Translations under genes and position numbers: made by a program
Notes under the pieces: model-generated
Told to the model about the DNA's origin: nothing
Database searches by the model: none
The model's input: the letters and a program-made list of their open reading frames with translations, nothing else
Shown: positions 1 through 10,734 of the stretch, piece by piece
Layout of the letters: each line of letters begins with the position of its first letter
Position numbering within the stretch: the first letter of the stretch is position 1
From: Carposina sasakii
Taxonomy: Eukaryota > Arthropoda > Insecta > Lepidoptera > Carposinidae
Assembly: GCA_014607495.2 (NCBI GenBank)
Contig: CP053171.1
Span: 1,116,001 to 1,180,000 of the forward strand
Direction of reading: 5' to 3'
DNA length: 64,000 nt

Positions 1-278
1 CCGATATTCCCACGGGAAGGCGACCAACGGGAATTCTATATTTTTTACGAAAACCGCTATACATATGAAGCTGAAATCGGGCATATATGTTCATCGGGGA
101 CTGCGAGGGAGGACTAAAAACGAATTTCCCGAAATTCTCACGGGAAGGGGACAAACGGGAATTCATAATTTTTACGAAAACCGCTATACATATGAAGCTA
201 AAATCGGACATATAGGTTCATTAGAGACTGCGGGGAAGCACTAAGAATGGATTTTCCGAAATTCCCACGGGAAGGGAC
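1..278. repeat. 128-bp tandem repeat, about 2.1 copies
   Basis: The block beginning CCGATATTCCCACGGGAAGG at base 1 recurs at about 129 and, truncated, at about 257, so the period is about 128 bp. Each unit contains ACGGGAAGGGGACAAACGGGAATT followed by an AT-rich stretch. The third unit is cut by an HLE-A repeat starting near 279. The same CCCGT..GTCCCCTTCCCGTGGG motif occurs in reverse near 25.0-25.3 kb. The array may continue left of the window. Confidence 0.75.
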
Positions 279-476
279 TGTCTGTGCGTTTGTGCACGCT
301 AATCTCAGGAACGACTGAACCGATTTCGATGCAGTTTTCAGGAATATATTGTGACAGGTCCCACTTAACATATATATATATATATATTTATTCCGGGAAA
401 ATGTTTTTATTCCGGATAATTTCGACATTTTATTTTTTCTGTAGTCCACGCGGACGGAGTCGCGGGCGTCCACTAG
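279..476 (+). mobile_element. HLE-A repeat, 5'-truncated
   Basis: This matches the 3' two thirds of a roughly 320-bp family also seen at 5556, 30780, 38802 and 58953. The right end has the hairpin-forming CGCGGACGGAGTCGCG followed about 9 bases later by CTAG|T, which resembles a Helitron 3' terminus. A short (TA)n tract at 369-388 lies inside. Classification as Helitron-like rather than SINE or RTE 3' end is an inference. Confidence 0.65.
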
Positions 477-532
477 TATTAGATAAAGAAAATTAATATG
501 TGTACCTATAGGTAGGTATATATATTTATATT

Positions 533-1110
533 CAGGGTGTTTTTTCGTTACCACCCTTAACGAAAGGTACATATTCTCTAGAACAAATAAAGTAAGTTTA
601 TGCCAAATGCTGGGAAACGATGTATTTTTTATTATTTTAATTACTTGATCAGTCGAAATTTATAATGTCCAGTGTTTATGTTACATTTTTCTCATAGACA
701 GATATTAATTATTTCTCGTGAAAAATCTTGCTACACGCGTCAATGTGCATTTATGTAGAAAAACGCAGTCTATTTACTTAACTTTGGACCGTAATATTTT
801 GGAAACCAGACGGAAGGAAGTGTCTGGTTTCCAAGATATTAGGGTCCAAAGTTGAGTAAATAGACTGCGTTTCTCTGCATAAATGCACATAGACGCGTGT
901 AGCAAGATTTTTTCACGAGAAATAATTATTATCTGTCTACCTATGAAAAAACTGGCATAAACACTGGACACTATAAATTCTACCCGAACAAGTAATACAT
1001 TTTTTTAAAAATTACATCGTTTCCCAGCATTTTTTTTGTCATAAACTTACTTCATTTGATGTATAGAGTACGTACCCTTCGTTAAGGGTAGCCACCAAAA
1101 AACACCCTGT
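533..1110. mobile_element. MITE-A palindrome (two inverted half-elements)
   Basis: The left arm starts CAGGGTGTTTTTTCG and the right arm ends AAAAAACACCCTG. The two arms (about 533-808 and 818-1110) are reverse complements over almost their full length. The centre is a short asymmetric spacer (GACGGAAGGAAGTGTC region). Compared with the normal MITE-A at 1422, this is two copies of the 3' half fused head to head, giving a snap-back structure. Confidence 0.85.
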
Positions 1111-1421
1111 ATTATAATTTAGATTTTTAGACTTCCATACCTCAATAAAGGATTAGAATGAAGTAGATGTAATGAGATTCACACATACATTACCATCATA
1201 GTCACGCACTCAGTCATCTTCAATAAGAATGGGCAGAGATGTGCAAATTACACATCTTAGCCTGTTCTAATTTAGAGGTAAGGCTGCCGCCGCCGAATCG
1301 CTGTTTGAGTACCTATATTATTGTTAAAAATACTTTTATTATCTGCATAATAACTATCTGCATTTATTAAAAAAATATGCTTTTATGAGTTTTAGGTAGA
1401 AAAATTCTCTTTGACATAAAT

Positions 1422-1806
1422 ACAGGGTGATTTTTGGTCGTCAACGTTCCCGAAAACTACGGAATCTCCTCATCATCACGATCATTTTTCACCATGGAAG
1501 CATACCTGGGAAGTGTCTGGTTTCCAAAATATTAGGGTCCAAAGTTGAGTAAATAGACTGCGTTTTTCTGCATAAATGCACATAGACGCCCGTATCAGGA
1601 TTTTTTCACGAAAAATAATTAATATCTGTCTATAAAAAAACTAACATAAACACTAGACACTATAAATTTCGCACGATCAAGGCATTAAAAAAAAAAAATT
1701 TGAAAAAAAAATTTTTTTCCCAGCATTTTTTTTGGCATAAACTTACTTTATTTCATGTATAGAGTACGTACCCTTCGTTAAAGGTGGCCACAAAAAAACA
1801 TCCTGT
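1422..1806 (+). mobile_element. MITE-A, near full length
   Basis: This non-palindromic copy of about 385 bp begins ACAGGGTGATTTTTGGTCG and ends AAAAACATCCTGT, so it has short terminal inverted repeats. Internal landmarks are CCATGGAAGCATACCTGGG and GGGTCCAAAGTTGAGTAAA. It serves here as the reference for the copies at 533, 8661, 42410, 46692 and 52667. It has no coding capacity. Confidence 0.8.
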
Positions 1807-2430
1807 AGGCCTTTATGCGAGCGATCCATTGACTAGCTGTGTTTTCAAATTGAAATTGAATTATTTTGGCACAATATATTCACGCTTATCATAGCGAGAT
1901 ATCCACGCGATTCGGCGGGAAAAGCTGGAAGGGAGCAGGTGTAATTTTCTTGTGAAAATCAAAATTTATTTGTAATTGGCTTGCATGTGTCCGTAAAGTA
2001 ATGATTTCTGGTTGATGAGTTATATTTTGTTTACTTCTGATGTGAATCTTGTGCGTGTGCATGGTTTTATATGCTGGTAAGCTGAGGAAAACTTTAGTCG
2101 GAATGCGATCTCTTCATGGGCTCATGGAAGTTGTTTCTGCAATTCTTTTTAATCTTTACTAATTTTACACCCATTCTTGAGGATTTTCCCGACGTTTCCA
2201 TTCATCATCATCAATATCATCCATCATAAATTCAGAAATCATTTACTAAAGACAATGGCTGTATGGGCTTAGTTCCCCTTGCCTTTCAAGGCAAGTCAGT
2301 GACAGTGCAAGTCGTGCTTCAAAGGACTTAGCGTCGAACTAACTACTCGTGTATCGAAGTTGACACAAGTTTGCTTTACTTAAATGTACTCTGTGGTTTT
2401 GCTATGTTTGACATTGATAGTATACTGGTA
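1807..2430. other. No gene or repeat recognised
   Basis: AT-rich DNA with short simple CATCAT stretches around 2203-2228. I see no open frame of note, no RNA gene and no similarity to the families named elsewhere. Confidence 0.5.
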
Positions 2431-2580
2431 CAGAAAGCTCAATGCAAGAAGTTGTATTAAAGAACCGGCTAAGCGCGAGCTGAAAAGCCCAATACAAAAA
2501 GTTGTATTAAAGAACCGGGTAAGCGCGAGCTGGAAAGCCCAATACAAGAAGTTGTATTAAAGAACCGGCTAAGCGCGAAT
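2431..2580. repeat. 50-bp tandem repeat, 3 copies
   Basis: GTTGTATTAA recurs at 2451, 2501 and 2551, so the period is exactly 50 bp. Each unit also contains AAGAACCGG(C/G)TAAGCGCGA. The units differ by only a few substitutions, which suggests recent expansion. Confidence 0.9.
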
Positions 2581-2622
2581 TGGACTCGGGCACGAAGGTT
2601 TCCTTACTTTATTTCAACTATG

Positions 2623-2804
2623 TCCTAACTAGTATTATAATTACGAAAGTAAGTTTGTTTGTTTGTTACCTCGTTTATTTATTCGTTAAGCTTTATTTAC
2701 TAAATCAATCTTCTTGACATTTTTATACATATCTACGTGTAGTTGGGATAGGACATAGGCTACATTATGTAGTCCACGCGGACGAAGCCGCGGTTAACAG
2801 CTAG
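2623..2804 (+). mobile_element. Non-autonomous Helitron-like element
   Basis: The left end reads TCCTAACTAGTATTATAA, close to the TC...ACTAATATTATAA start of lepidopteran Helitrons. The right end has CCACGCGGACGAAGCCGCGG followed by TTAACAGCTAG|T, the expected hairpin plus CTRR terminus. At about 180 bp it has no coding capacity. Confidence 0.7.
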
Positions 2805-3463
2805 TATATAAAAAAAAACAACGATTGTTGTTCCTATGAGGGGTTCTGAAATTTTTGTTTTTAGTATTTATTGTTTGATTTATCTAACTATCACGCGGTT
2901 TATGAAATATAGTCAAAACGATATTGTGACAGACCATCGGACAGCGAAGTCTTAGTAATAGGGTCCTGTTTTCACTCTTTGGGTAGGTATGGAACCCGAA
3001 AGATAGTAAAGTTCGTGAGATTGTGAACATTTCTGGATATTTGGTATTAAATTCTTCTTCGCACATATACTAATTCCAATATCTCTATTCTACAGAGCAC
3101 AGAACATGATCTTACGATCTATTCCAAATGTACCGTGGTTTATCACCAACAACGAAATACACAAGCATATGCAAATGCAGTGGTTATTTGCAGATGCTTT
3201 AAAGATGAGATCAGATTGACTGCCATAAAGTACTAACAGCGATTAGCAAACCATCCAAATAGGCTGACCTCCCAACTAACATGCCAAACGTACGTCACTT
3301 GCCAAGAGGAGATGTCCTTGCTGAAGGACACACTCGAAAATCGCCATAGTCACTCAACAAATTTGCTCATAGACCCAGGACGGAGCAAATGCAGAAAAGA
3401 AAAAAAAACATATTCTAATACTGTATGGATTTGGCCAAACTTATCAACTACTAACTGAGCCCG
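2805..3463. other. No gene recognised
   Basis: Mixed-composition DNA. A 60-codon open frame on the minus strand (2884-3066) has no recognisable motif and is probably chance. Confidence 0.4.
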
Positions 3464-3617
3464 CGACTTCGTCCGCGTGAAATAGTAACTTTCGGCAGCA
3501 TTTTAAATATTTTAAGGCTAATGATTTTGCAAGTAAAACACATATACATTGAAATAAGTTATTAACAATATTTTACTGCAAATAGCTTATTTAAGTACAT
3601 TTTTATATACGACGTTT

Positions 3618-4123
3618 TTAGTTTTTCCATATTTTGCCAAAATATAAAGATTTTCCCGGTTTGATACACGTGAGCATGTCACGTAGAGTTTCTCATGGGA
3701 AATATATTGCAACTTTAAACGTCTGTCCTTGAGCTTTATTAATTGTCATTGCAAATGCAGCTTCCAGGGGAATCTGAACATTTTCACCTTTTGCCATTCC
3801 AGTCATGATTATACCTTTTATAATGTTGTGTCCCAGATGTGTAATTTGTTACCGTGTACCATTACATAGCCTTGGGGCGTGAGGATTTCTCATTAATGGA
3901 ACACCAACTTTCAGCCTCAACTTATGGGAAGACACTCCTGGCAATTGAGAAACTCTATAGGGTATGATGTAACATGTTCAGTGTCCATAACATCGTCTAC
4001 TGAGAGGTATTTGACAACATCCCCCTCCACGTCTGACATGATTTGTTCATTTATATGGTTAACTATCTCATTAGTCGGTGCCAAAATTGCCCTTTCACAC
4101 AGCCATTCCCGGTCGCCCACCAC
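3618..4123 (-). pseudogene. Helitron Rep/helicase, C-terminal fragment (decayed)
   Basis: The minus-strand translation gives the end of a PIF1-type Helitron helicase. RAILAPTNEIVNHINEQIM comes first, then YPIEFLN and, in a shifted frame, HKLRLKVGVPLMRNP, LCNGTR and AMTINKAQGQTFKVA. The latter are the hallmark late helicase motifs. In-frame stops follow LCNGTR and the IYFP segment, and a frame change separates the two halves near 3920, so no functional protein can be made. In an intact Helitron this domain would unwind DNA during rolling-circle transposition. The replication initiator (HUH) domain is absent. Confidence 0.85.
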
Positions 4124-4200
4124 CGGGCCTGTGGTGGGCGACCCCTCAATAGAGATTTGAACTTCCGAATAGTGACGCCTGATACAATTTAATATTTAAC
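4109..4200 (+). mobile_element. PLE 3'-end fragment with perfect hairpin
   Basis: GTCGCCCACCAC and GTGGTGGGCGAC form a perfect 12-bp stem around CGGGCCT. The following bases (TTTGAACTTCCGAATAGTGACGCC...) match the bases beyond the GGTGGGCGCACCC segment of PLE copy 1 at 17505-17560, read in reverse. This appears to be an old 3' end of the same PLE family lying inside the Helitron. Confidence 0.6.
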
Positions 4201-4380
4201 AAATTTTGCCCATATTTATTTGAATATCAGGATAGACATTATTTTTTAGGTTGTCTGTCTACTACTGTCTTTTGGCATACAGTCGTCTCCGATTTTTAAA
4301 AGAGCTACTGCATGTTGTCCTGCTTGAGAATTATTATGAAGTTGTACTCGCATATTTGTAGCGAGACAAAACTTTAAAAA

Positions 4381-4857
4381 ATGACATAATTTACATACAA
4401 ACTTTCATCCCCTATTTCAACCCCTTACACCACTTTTTTGCATTTGGCGCGCGGTAAGTTTCTTAATTCTCTGTATTTTTCTGTTCTATATTTTTATTTT
4501 CTGGGCCCTAAGCTTTTTTGCCGACGTCATCACACAAAATCTTTCACCCCCTATTTTTACCCCCTTTAGGGTATTTTTTTACAAACTTTGAATGTCGTAT
4601 TTATTTGTATATATTCAAAAGCCTAGAAAATAAGTTTTAAGCTTGTAGCTTAAAAAATGACGTAATTTCCATACAAACTTTCATCCCCTATTTCAACCCC
4701 TTATATCCGATTTTTGCATAAAAAAGAAGCCTATATCCTTTCTCAGGATTTAGACTATCTGTGTACCAAATTTCATTTAAATCGGTTCAGTAGTTTAGGC
4801 GTGATTGCGTAACACACAGACAGACAGAGTTACTTTCGCATTTATAATATTAGTAAG
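4381..4857. repeat. Helitron internal repeats
   Basis: AAAAAATGACATAATTT and ACAAACTTTCATCCCC, followed by TATTTCAACCCCTTA, occur near 4377-4430 and again near 4650-4710. A third TTTCACCCCCTATTTTTACCCC variant is near 4541. These degenerate internal duplications belong to the 5' half of the Helitron (minus strand). Confidence 0.6.
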
Positions 4858-4859
4858 GA

Positions 4860-5555
4860 TTAGGTTATAGAGATAAGGTTCATCAGAATAATACAATCAT
4901 AAGCTATACAGATACAAACTGCATTTTTTCGCAAATTGCCAACTATTTTTCAATTAATACTCAATCAGACAGCAGCTGTGCTGACAGTTGTCTCGACATC
5001 TGCAGATTGCTGCGATCGTATTGGCGGTATAAGTGATTGGAAGGGAGCTTTAAGTAAAAAAATATTATGATTTGTTTAAAATGATTTTGTAAATAAAGAA
5101 AATAAAGTTCTTAAGAAAATCGAACAAATGTAGAATAGAATAGGGTACTCATGGTAAAGATTAGTTTTATAGTTTCCCTGTAATCTACAAGTAATGGACT
5201 CTCGCATGGCTGAACAGTTTCGGAGATTAAAGGGAGGGGGGTATGGTCAATTTTTATTTTCTTTCGTGATAGCTATGAGAGTTCCGTTTTTTATGCGAAA
5301 TTCAAATAAAATTAATAATATAATAAACTTTATAATAATGATTAAAAATTAAGTCAAAATCGGTCCTGGTTTTTCTGAGAATCATAATCCATCGTGAAAT
5401 CAAACCAAACTATTAACTGCAACCATAAAATGAGTCTATTTTATTATCTATTACACATAAATTCTTAACTTAGTATTGATTAGATTATACAGAAAGATCA
5501 CTCTTAACAATCTATCGATATAGAGACGAAAATTATATTTTACAATCTATTACAT
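4860..5555. other. No gene recognised
   Basis: AT-rich DNA with no coding potential and no clear similarity to the named repeat families. Confidence 0.4.
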
Positions 5556-5880
5556 ATAATAAAAATGTAACGGATCGCTGTCTGTACATGGAAGATATAT
5601 AAGAAAAAATATTATAGAATACCTTTATCAACGCAATAGTACCCAAAACAATGATTTTTGGAATTTTTGTCTGTTTGTCGGTTTGTCTGTGCGTTTGTGC
5701 ACGCTAATCTCAGAAACGGCTGAACCGATTTCGATGCAGTTTTCAGAAATATATTGTGACAGGTCCCACTTAACATATAGGCTACTTTTATCCCGGGAAA
5801 ATGTTTTATCCCTGATAATTTCGATATTTTGTTTTTTTTTTCTGTAGTCCACGCGGACGGAGTTGCGGGCGTCCACTAGT
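5556..5880 (+). mobile_element. HLE-A repeat, full length
   Basis: Runs from TATAATAAAAATGTAACGGA to the terminal hairpin and GTCCACTAG|T. Its left end coincides with the left ends of the other long copies, which argues against random 5' truncation. Confidence 0.75.
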
Positions 5881-8329
5881 ATAAAAAAAAAACTAAGTTT
5901 ATTCGCGGAAAAATGTTTAAAATGAATTAGTTAAATGTTTGCATGCCATTTGGCGAAACATGTCTCTGATCTAATAATGTAATAATAATTTTAATGTACT
6001 TATAGTTTAAGTTCATAAATAAATAATCATTTAATTTTATTTTTAAATTTTATCCATCTTGGAAACCTATGGGCTAATAATGTTTATATGCTGCGACATT
6101 ATAATACATAAACAGTAAATATTTTTTTCTAGAAAAATTGCTGGTAATCAACGATGATCTCAAAGTTATGACGTAACTAGACAGTCCGTTTGAAACCGCA
6201 CAGATCGTGCAAGCGTATCTACTTCTAAATCTGTTGTTTGCAAATCTGTATAAGGTTTTTTGTGACTTACGTCAATAGGCACGATGACTGTCTTTGATTT
6301 TAAATGTTATTTTATGTTAAACGAAAAATAATGTAATTTTACCTTGTTTATACTTATAGGTACATCTTTTACAGAGATAAATAAATTTGTATTCTAAGTA
6401 ATATAATATTAAATGTTTTATTAAAATAACTCATTTTTTACAATTTTATCAATCTTTTGGTCTGTGTAGGTAAAGTAATTATTAATAATTTTCTTTTCTA
6501 TTTCAATTTCATGTTTGCGGAATCAAAACTAGACTTTTTATACGACTTTATTAAACTACCTACCTACTTTTCATACGGAAAATGACATGTAAATTTATCA
6601 TGACTATTTAAAGTCTCGATATTATATCTTTAAGAATAAAGGCTACTTATCCTGAAATTTTAGAACAGGTGTCCTCTCTAACTAGGGACAATAACCCTAA
6701 AGTTTAACTAGGCAAGCGATAGTTTTATGGCATATCTTTATGACACATAAAAGTCGATATGGCTGTAAATTTAAATGAATTTTTCACGCGTCAATGCGTA
6801 CGGGATGACCCATTTTATGCGCTCCTGAAAATCTCAATGCTTTTATTGTACTTTATGATCGTTGTATTAAGATTTTTATTTATTTAGGTTGAGATTTTTT
6901 ACGACAGGTAGGTAATATGATTGCTGAGAATGTTTTAAGGGTGAGTTTTATATTAGTTATGTACTTACCTATAAGATTATTAGTTTGAATCTGGTTAAAA
7001 TAAAGGTTTCAGATACAAATTTCAAGTTATAATGAAAAATATAACACACAGCTAATTTTGCTGAACGAAATTATAAAAAAATTAAATAGGCATTGCTTTC
7101 ACGGTCTTACTGACTATAATTAACATGTATAGAATTCAAATATAGGTACTTACATGAAATAACTTACCTGTGAATGAAAATGTTTTTTTCAGTATTATTT
7201 TTCTTCCATATTCCATAAAAAAAATATTAAAAGTGTTTATATGTTTTTATCATATTATTTATTGTTAAAGCGGAATGTTTATGTAAAGAAACACTCATTT
7301 TATTTGTGCATTTTGAACTTATACAATGTGCAAATTTTATAAAAATATTATTTTTCAATTATTATTTTTCATTGTGAAAATGATATAATAATATCAATTT
7401 ATAAAAAGAATTTCATAATTATTTGTTTTGTTACATTAATATAAATGAGCATAACTACAATAACATAATAGAGCATAACATAATGAATACAAATAAGTGA
7501 TAATTTTCCCAATATTAATTTCATAAAATATTTATACAATTATTAAGCTAATTACATTTCATATTACATCAATTACTTCCCTTTCCTTTTTACTACCAGC
7601 ATTTCTAAAAGAACTGCAACAAACAGGTAAAGTATTTATAATATTGTTCGCAAGCTCCCGACCTATTAGGTAGATTAATAGCGAAATATCTGGCGTCGAC
7701 TACCGTCGACGATTTGTCGAAACTAATTAACTAATAGAACCTTTTATTAGCCATAATCTATAATAGCTATGTCTGCGATATCGTCCGTGTGGAAAACAGG
7801 AACGAATAAATATAGTAAATTTCCAGAGAAAGGCTTTTATCCCGGAATAAAAATTCTATTTTGCTAATTTCTCGTATTTAGAATAGTCAGATAAGTCCTT
7901 AACCCAATAATACAAGAAGGGTGAAAGACAAATTGGCCTAAGCGACAATGTTATATCTCATAAAAACAGTAAGATTTTGGCACAAAAATATTGCAATTAT
8001 AGCAATTTACAATAAGCGTCACATTTGTTATATATGTAGTACCTACTTTAAGCGAAAAAAAAACATCTATTTTATTTATTATCAGTTCAGAAGTAGTACA
8101 GATTAAATAATATTGCATTATAAAAGTACGAAAGAAAGTCATTCTCATGTGCTTTCATATATTCCGGTTTGTACAAAATCTTCAATTTATGTACAAACCA
8201 ACTTGTTAATGTAACTTACGAGTACTACAAAAGCTTTTACAAACTTTGTAATAACGCTGGTAATTCGATTTCTTCTAAGCAATACAGTTACAAAGAATGT
8301 TATTGAAGTATCAATAACTTTTGTTAGTT
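5881..8329. other. AT-rich DNA, no gene seen
   Basis: About 2.4 kb of strongly AT-rich sequence with only chance-length open frames. A very degenerate Helitron-type or HLE 3' end (CTGCGATATCGTCCGTGTGG, then TTTTATCCCGG) is visible at about 7765-7860. A small inverted repeat around GTTTGTACAAAA / TGTACAAACC lies at 8166-8200. Confidence 0.5.
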
Positions 8330-8485
8330 TTTTAAGATTGTATGAACATTCCTGAGTTGTTTAGGATTCTCCATGCTATCTGGAAAAATATACTTGTGAT
8401 TTCGAGTCTGAAATTTTGTGAGGTGGCTTTTTGTGGGCTGTTTGTATAGTTTTTCGCTTAACATACCCCTTTTGTTACACTCTGT
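8330..8485. mobile_element. MITE-B, right half only
   Basis: Matches the right arm of MITE-B (TGTGATTTCGAGTCT...TTTTCGCTTAACATACC...GTTACACTCTGT). The left arm is missing, so this copy cannot fold back. Confidence 0.7.
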
Positions 8486-8660
8486 ATACGTTCCTTTTAA
8501 ACTATGTTAGGTTACACCAAGAGTCTAATCCTACATGCATATACAAACGGTTATGTCTCCAAAAATGGGGTAATTAAAAGTACAGGACAATATTTTTTTT
8601 TCGCAAAATTACGATTTTTGTAATACTATGCACGTTTTATATTGTTTTTGTATTAATTAT

Positions 8661-8839
8661 ACAGGGTGTCTTTGTGCATTTATAAAAAAAAACGTAGGCT
8701 ATTTATTCAGCTTTGGACCCTAATACGAGTATCTTGGGAACCAGTCATTTCCCAGGTATGCTTCCATGGAGAAAAGTGATCGTGATGATAGGGAGACTCC
8801 GTAAGATTCGGGAAAGTTAACGACTAAAAATCATTCTGT
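8661..8839 (-). mobile_element. MITE-A, internally deleted
   Basis: Starts ACAGGGTGTCTTTG and ends AAAAATCATTCTGT. Contains the reverse of the MITE-A landmarks (ACTTTGGACCCTAATA, CAGGTATGCTTCCATGG) but lacks about 200 bp of the other half. Confidence 0.75.
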
Positions 8840-8858
8840 ATAAGGTCTACCAAAAAGT

Positions 8859-9205
8859 ATCATCATCATCATCATCATCGTCAGCCTATTGCAGTCCACT
8901 GCTGGACGTAGGCCTCAGTGTACGCCACATGGCTCGATCTCCCGTTTTTGCCATCCAGTCACTACCAGCCGTCCTCTTTAACTCATCGGTCCATCTGGCC
9001 GGAGGGCGCACCACGCTACGCTTGCCGAGGCGCGGTCTCCATTCGAGAACCCGTTTACTCCACCGTCCATCGGTTCTACGACAGATGTGGCCGGCCCACT
9101 GCCCCTTCAGACTTTTACATTTCGAGACTATGTCTGTCACTTTGGTCTTCTACTGGATAATCTCGTTTCGAACTTTGTCCATTCGTGAGATTCCGAGCCT
9201 GTATA
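8859..9205 (-). pseudogene. LINE ORF2 C-terminal fragment (3' end of a non-LTR retrotransposon)
   Basis: The minus-strand translation contains KVTDIVSKCKSLKGQWAGHI, then RRTDGRWSKRVLEWRPRLGK and RPPARWTDELKR. This is the characteristic tail of a common lepidopteran endonuclease/reverse-transcriptase LINE. The catalytic RT motifs are absent (5' truncated). The element ends with the conserved CCTACGTCCAGCAGTGGACT-like 3' segment and a (GAT)n tail, read here as CATCATCAT at 8860-8880. An upstream in-frame stop (Q-stop-K before TKVTD) shows it is dead. A second copy of the same tail is at 43340. Confidence 0.85.
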
Positions 9206-9374
9206 GTATAAGAAGAAAAAATAAATAAATTCGTAATATAGTCGACGTGAATAGATTTGAAAGGATAGTATGTAGTAGATGTAAAATATTTTGATGTTCT
9301 GTGAGTTAAACATACACAAACATATTCCTTATATAACGGGAACAGCTGTGTTTATATCAAAACTGTATTATAAT

Positions 9375-9485
9375 ATAAAATTATTAATAAAGAAAATGGA
9401 AAAAATTCTTCACCCGAGTGGGAATAGAACCCACGACCACTGCAAACCGTGCCAGCCGCTCTAACCACTAAGCTACCGGGTCAAT
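9375..9485 (-). mobile_element. SINE-2, tRNA-derived
   Basis: On the minus strand it reads as a tRNA-like head with A-box TAGCTTAGTGGTTAGAG and B-box GGGTTCTATTCCC. GTGAAGAATTTTTTCC and TTTCTTTATTAATAATTTTA follow. The same 3' tail follows the SINE at 58169, so the two are one family and not tRNA genes. Confidence 0.8.
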
Positions 9486-10024
9486 TACTCGGATGATGAA
9501 TTTTACCATCTCTTTTCTAAATTACATATCGGCAACGTTATTTTTCATCCCGATAGCTATACACTAGCCAAATCTCGGCAAACAAAGTTGAATCCCTCAG
9601 CACAATGTTTAAAGATGAAACGATCAACCATATCCTAACGGATTATATTAATGGAGAAGTGTTTATAATATTATATTATGATTATTTATAATTTGGTATT
9701 ATAATATTATATAGAGATAATAAACAGTAAAAATAGTCCTGTGATTAATTCATGATTCATACATTAACAAAGCAAAAATAAAATAAAAACCTCTTTTCAA
9801 GTTAAGCTCCTTGCTTGCCTTTGTACACTTTCCTTTATACCTAATTAATGCTCTGTTAAAAATGTGTATGGATATATGAGTTAAACTAGAAGAAGGAATA
9901 AATCTAAGCTTACTCGGGTCATAGTATTATATACCCAATTTTTCTATTAAAGGTATATATCTACCCCTATGATACCCTTTCATGCTAAACTACCTAACGA
10001 GATTATACGAGTATATCTGTACAA
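9486..10024. other. No gene recognised
   Basis: AT-rich, with a low-complexity TATAATATTATA stretch at about 9665-9715. No coding signal. Confidence 0.4.
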
Positions 10025-10170
10025 GTAGTATGACCTGCGAAACACAATATGATAGACCGATTTATCGACATATAGCCTGTCAATATAGCCACCATGTTGA
10101 CTTTGCAATAGAGACGATACGATATCGTATGATACGATATCCATGACGCGTAGTCATGCTAGGGGGGCTG
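10025..10170 (+). repeat. Dispersed repeat R-G, copy 1
   Basis: GACCTGCGAAACACAATATG, ACCGATTTATCGACAT and ATGCTAGGGGGGCTG recur in the same order at 40510-40645. Inside is a near-palindromic GATACGATATCGTATGATACG. No coding capacity and no recognised superfamily. Confidence 0.6.
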
Positions 10171-10734
10171 AATAACATTAGGAGTCGAGAAGGACATGCA
10201 GGCATTAGCTAGTAAAGAATGAATAAAAAACTTACATTTATTCAAAATCCAGAGTCTAAAATTAGCCGATTACAATAAGGCTAGCCGTTTTAAATAGTAG
10301 AGCCTTCGAACTGCTGTTCTAATGATGAGGTGGGTAGAAGAAAGTTTTTGTTATCTAGAATTAAAATTAAATATAAAACGTAGGTAGGTACTCAAAATAA
10401 TTAAAATTATTATTATTATTGCTTATTTATTAACTTACGTGATTTTGAGCCGATTTATCTAATGCTCAGATAGCCTAAGAACAAATTTAAGGCTGTCTTT
10501 CTCTTGATATAAATCAATTTTTTAAACCAACTTAAAAAACAAAGTTTAAATATAATTATACTTACTTACATGTAAAATAGTCCATTACAATACAATATAT
10601 ACTAACACTATTATATAGAGATACAAGGCAACAATGTCTACAATGTACCTTTACTAGAGCGAAACTACTTCAAAAATTCATTAAAAAAGGTTTTTCCCAC
10701 CTCCAACAATCACAAACCTACCCCAATGCTGAAA
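10171..10734. other. No gene recognised
   Basis: AT-rich with a short (ATT)n run near 10408-10420. Nothing else stands out. Confidence 0.4.

Larger units (their letters stand above)
3464..4859 (-). mobile_element. Degraded Helitron with helicase remnant
   Basis: Read on the minus strand, the element begins at about 4859 with TCCTTACTAATATTATAAAT and ends at about 3464 with CACGCGGACGAAGTCGCGGG then CTCAGTTAG|T. These match Helitron 5' and 3' termini. The inside holds the decayed C-terminal helicase coding region and, in opposite orientation, a PLE 3' fragment. At 1.4 kb it is far shorter than an autonomous Helitron (several kb), so it is an internally deleted derivative. Confidence 0.75.

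Noticed and set aside
198..572. 124-codon frame on the minus strand
   Set aside because: Runs across the HLE-A repeat and its low-complexity TA tract; the same pseudo-peptide (SVRVDYRK, FSRDK) arises from every HLE-A copy.
3924..4160. 78-codon plus-strand frame
   Set aside because: Antisense of the Helitron helicase remnant and PLE hairpin.
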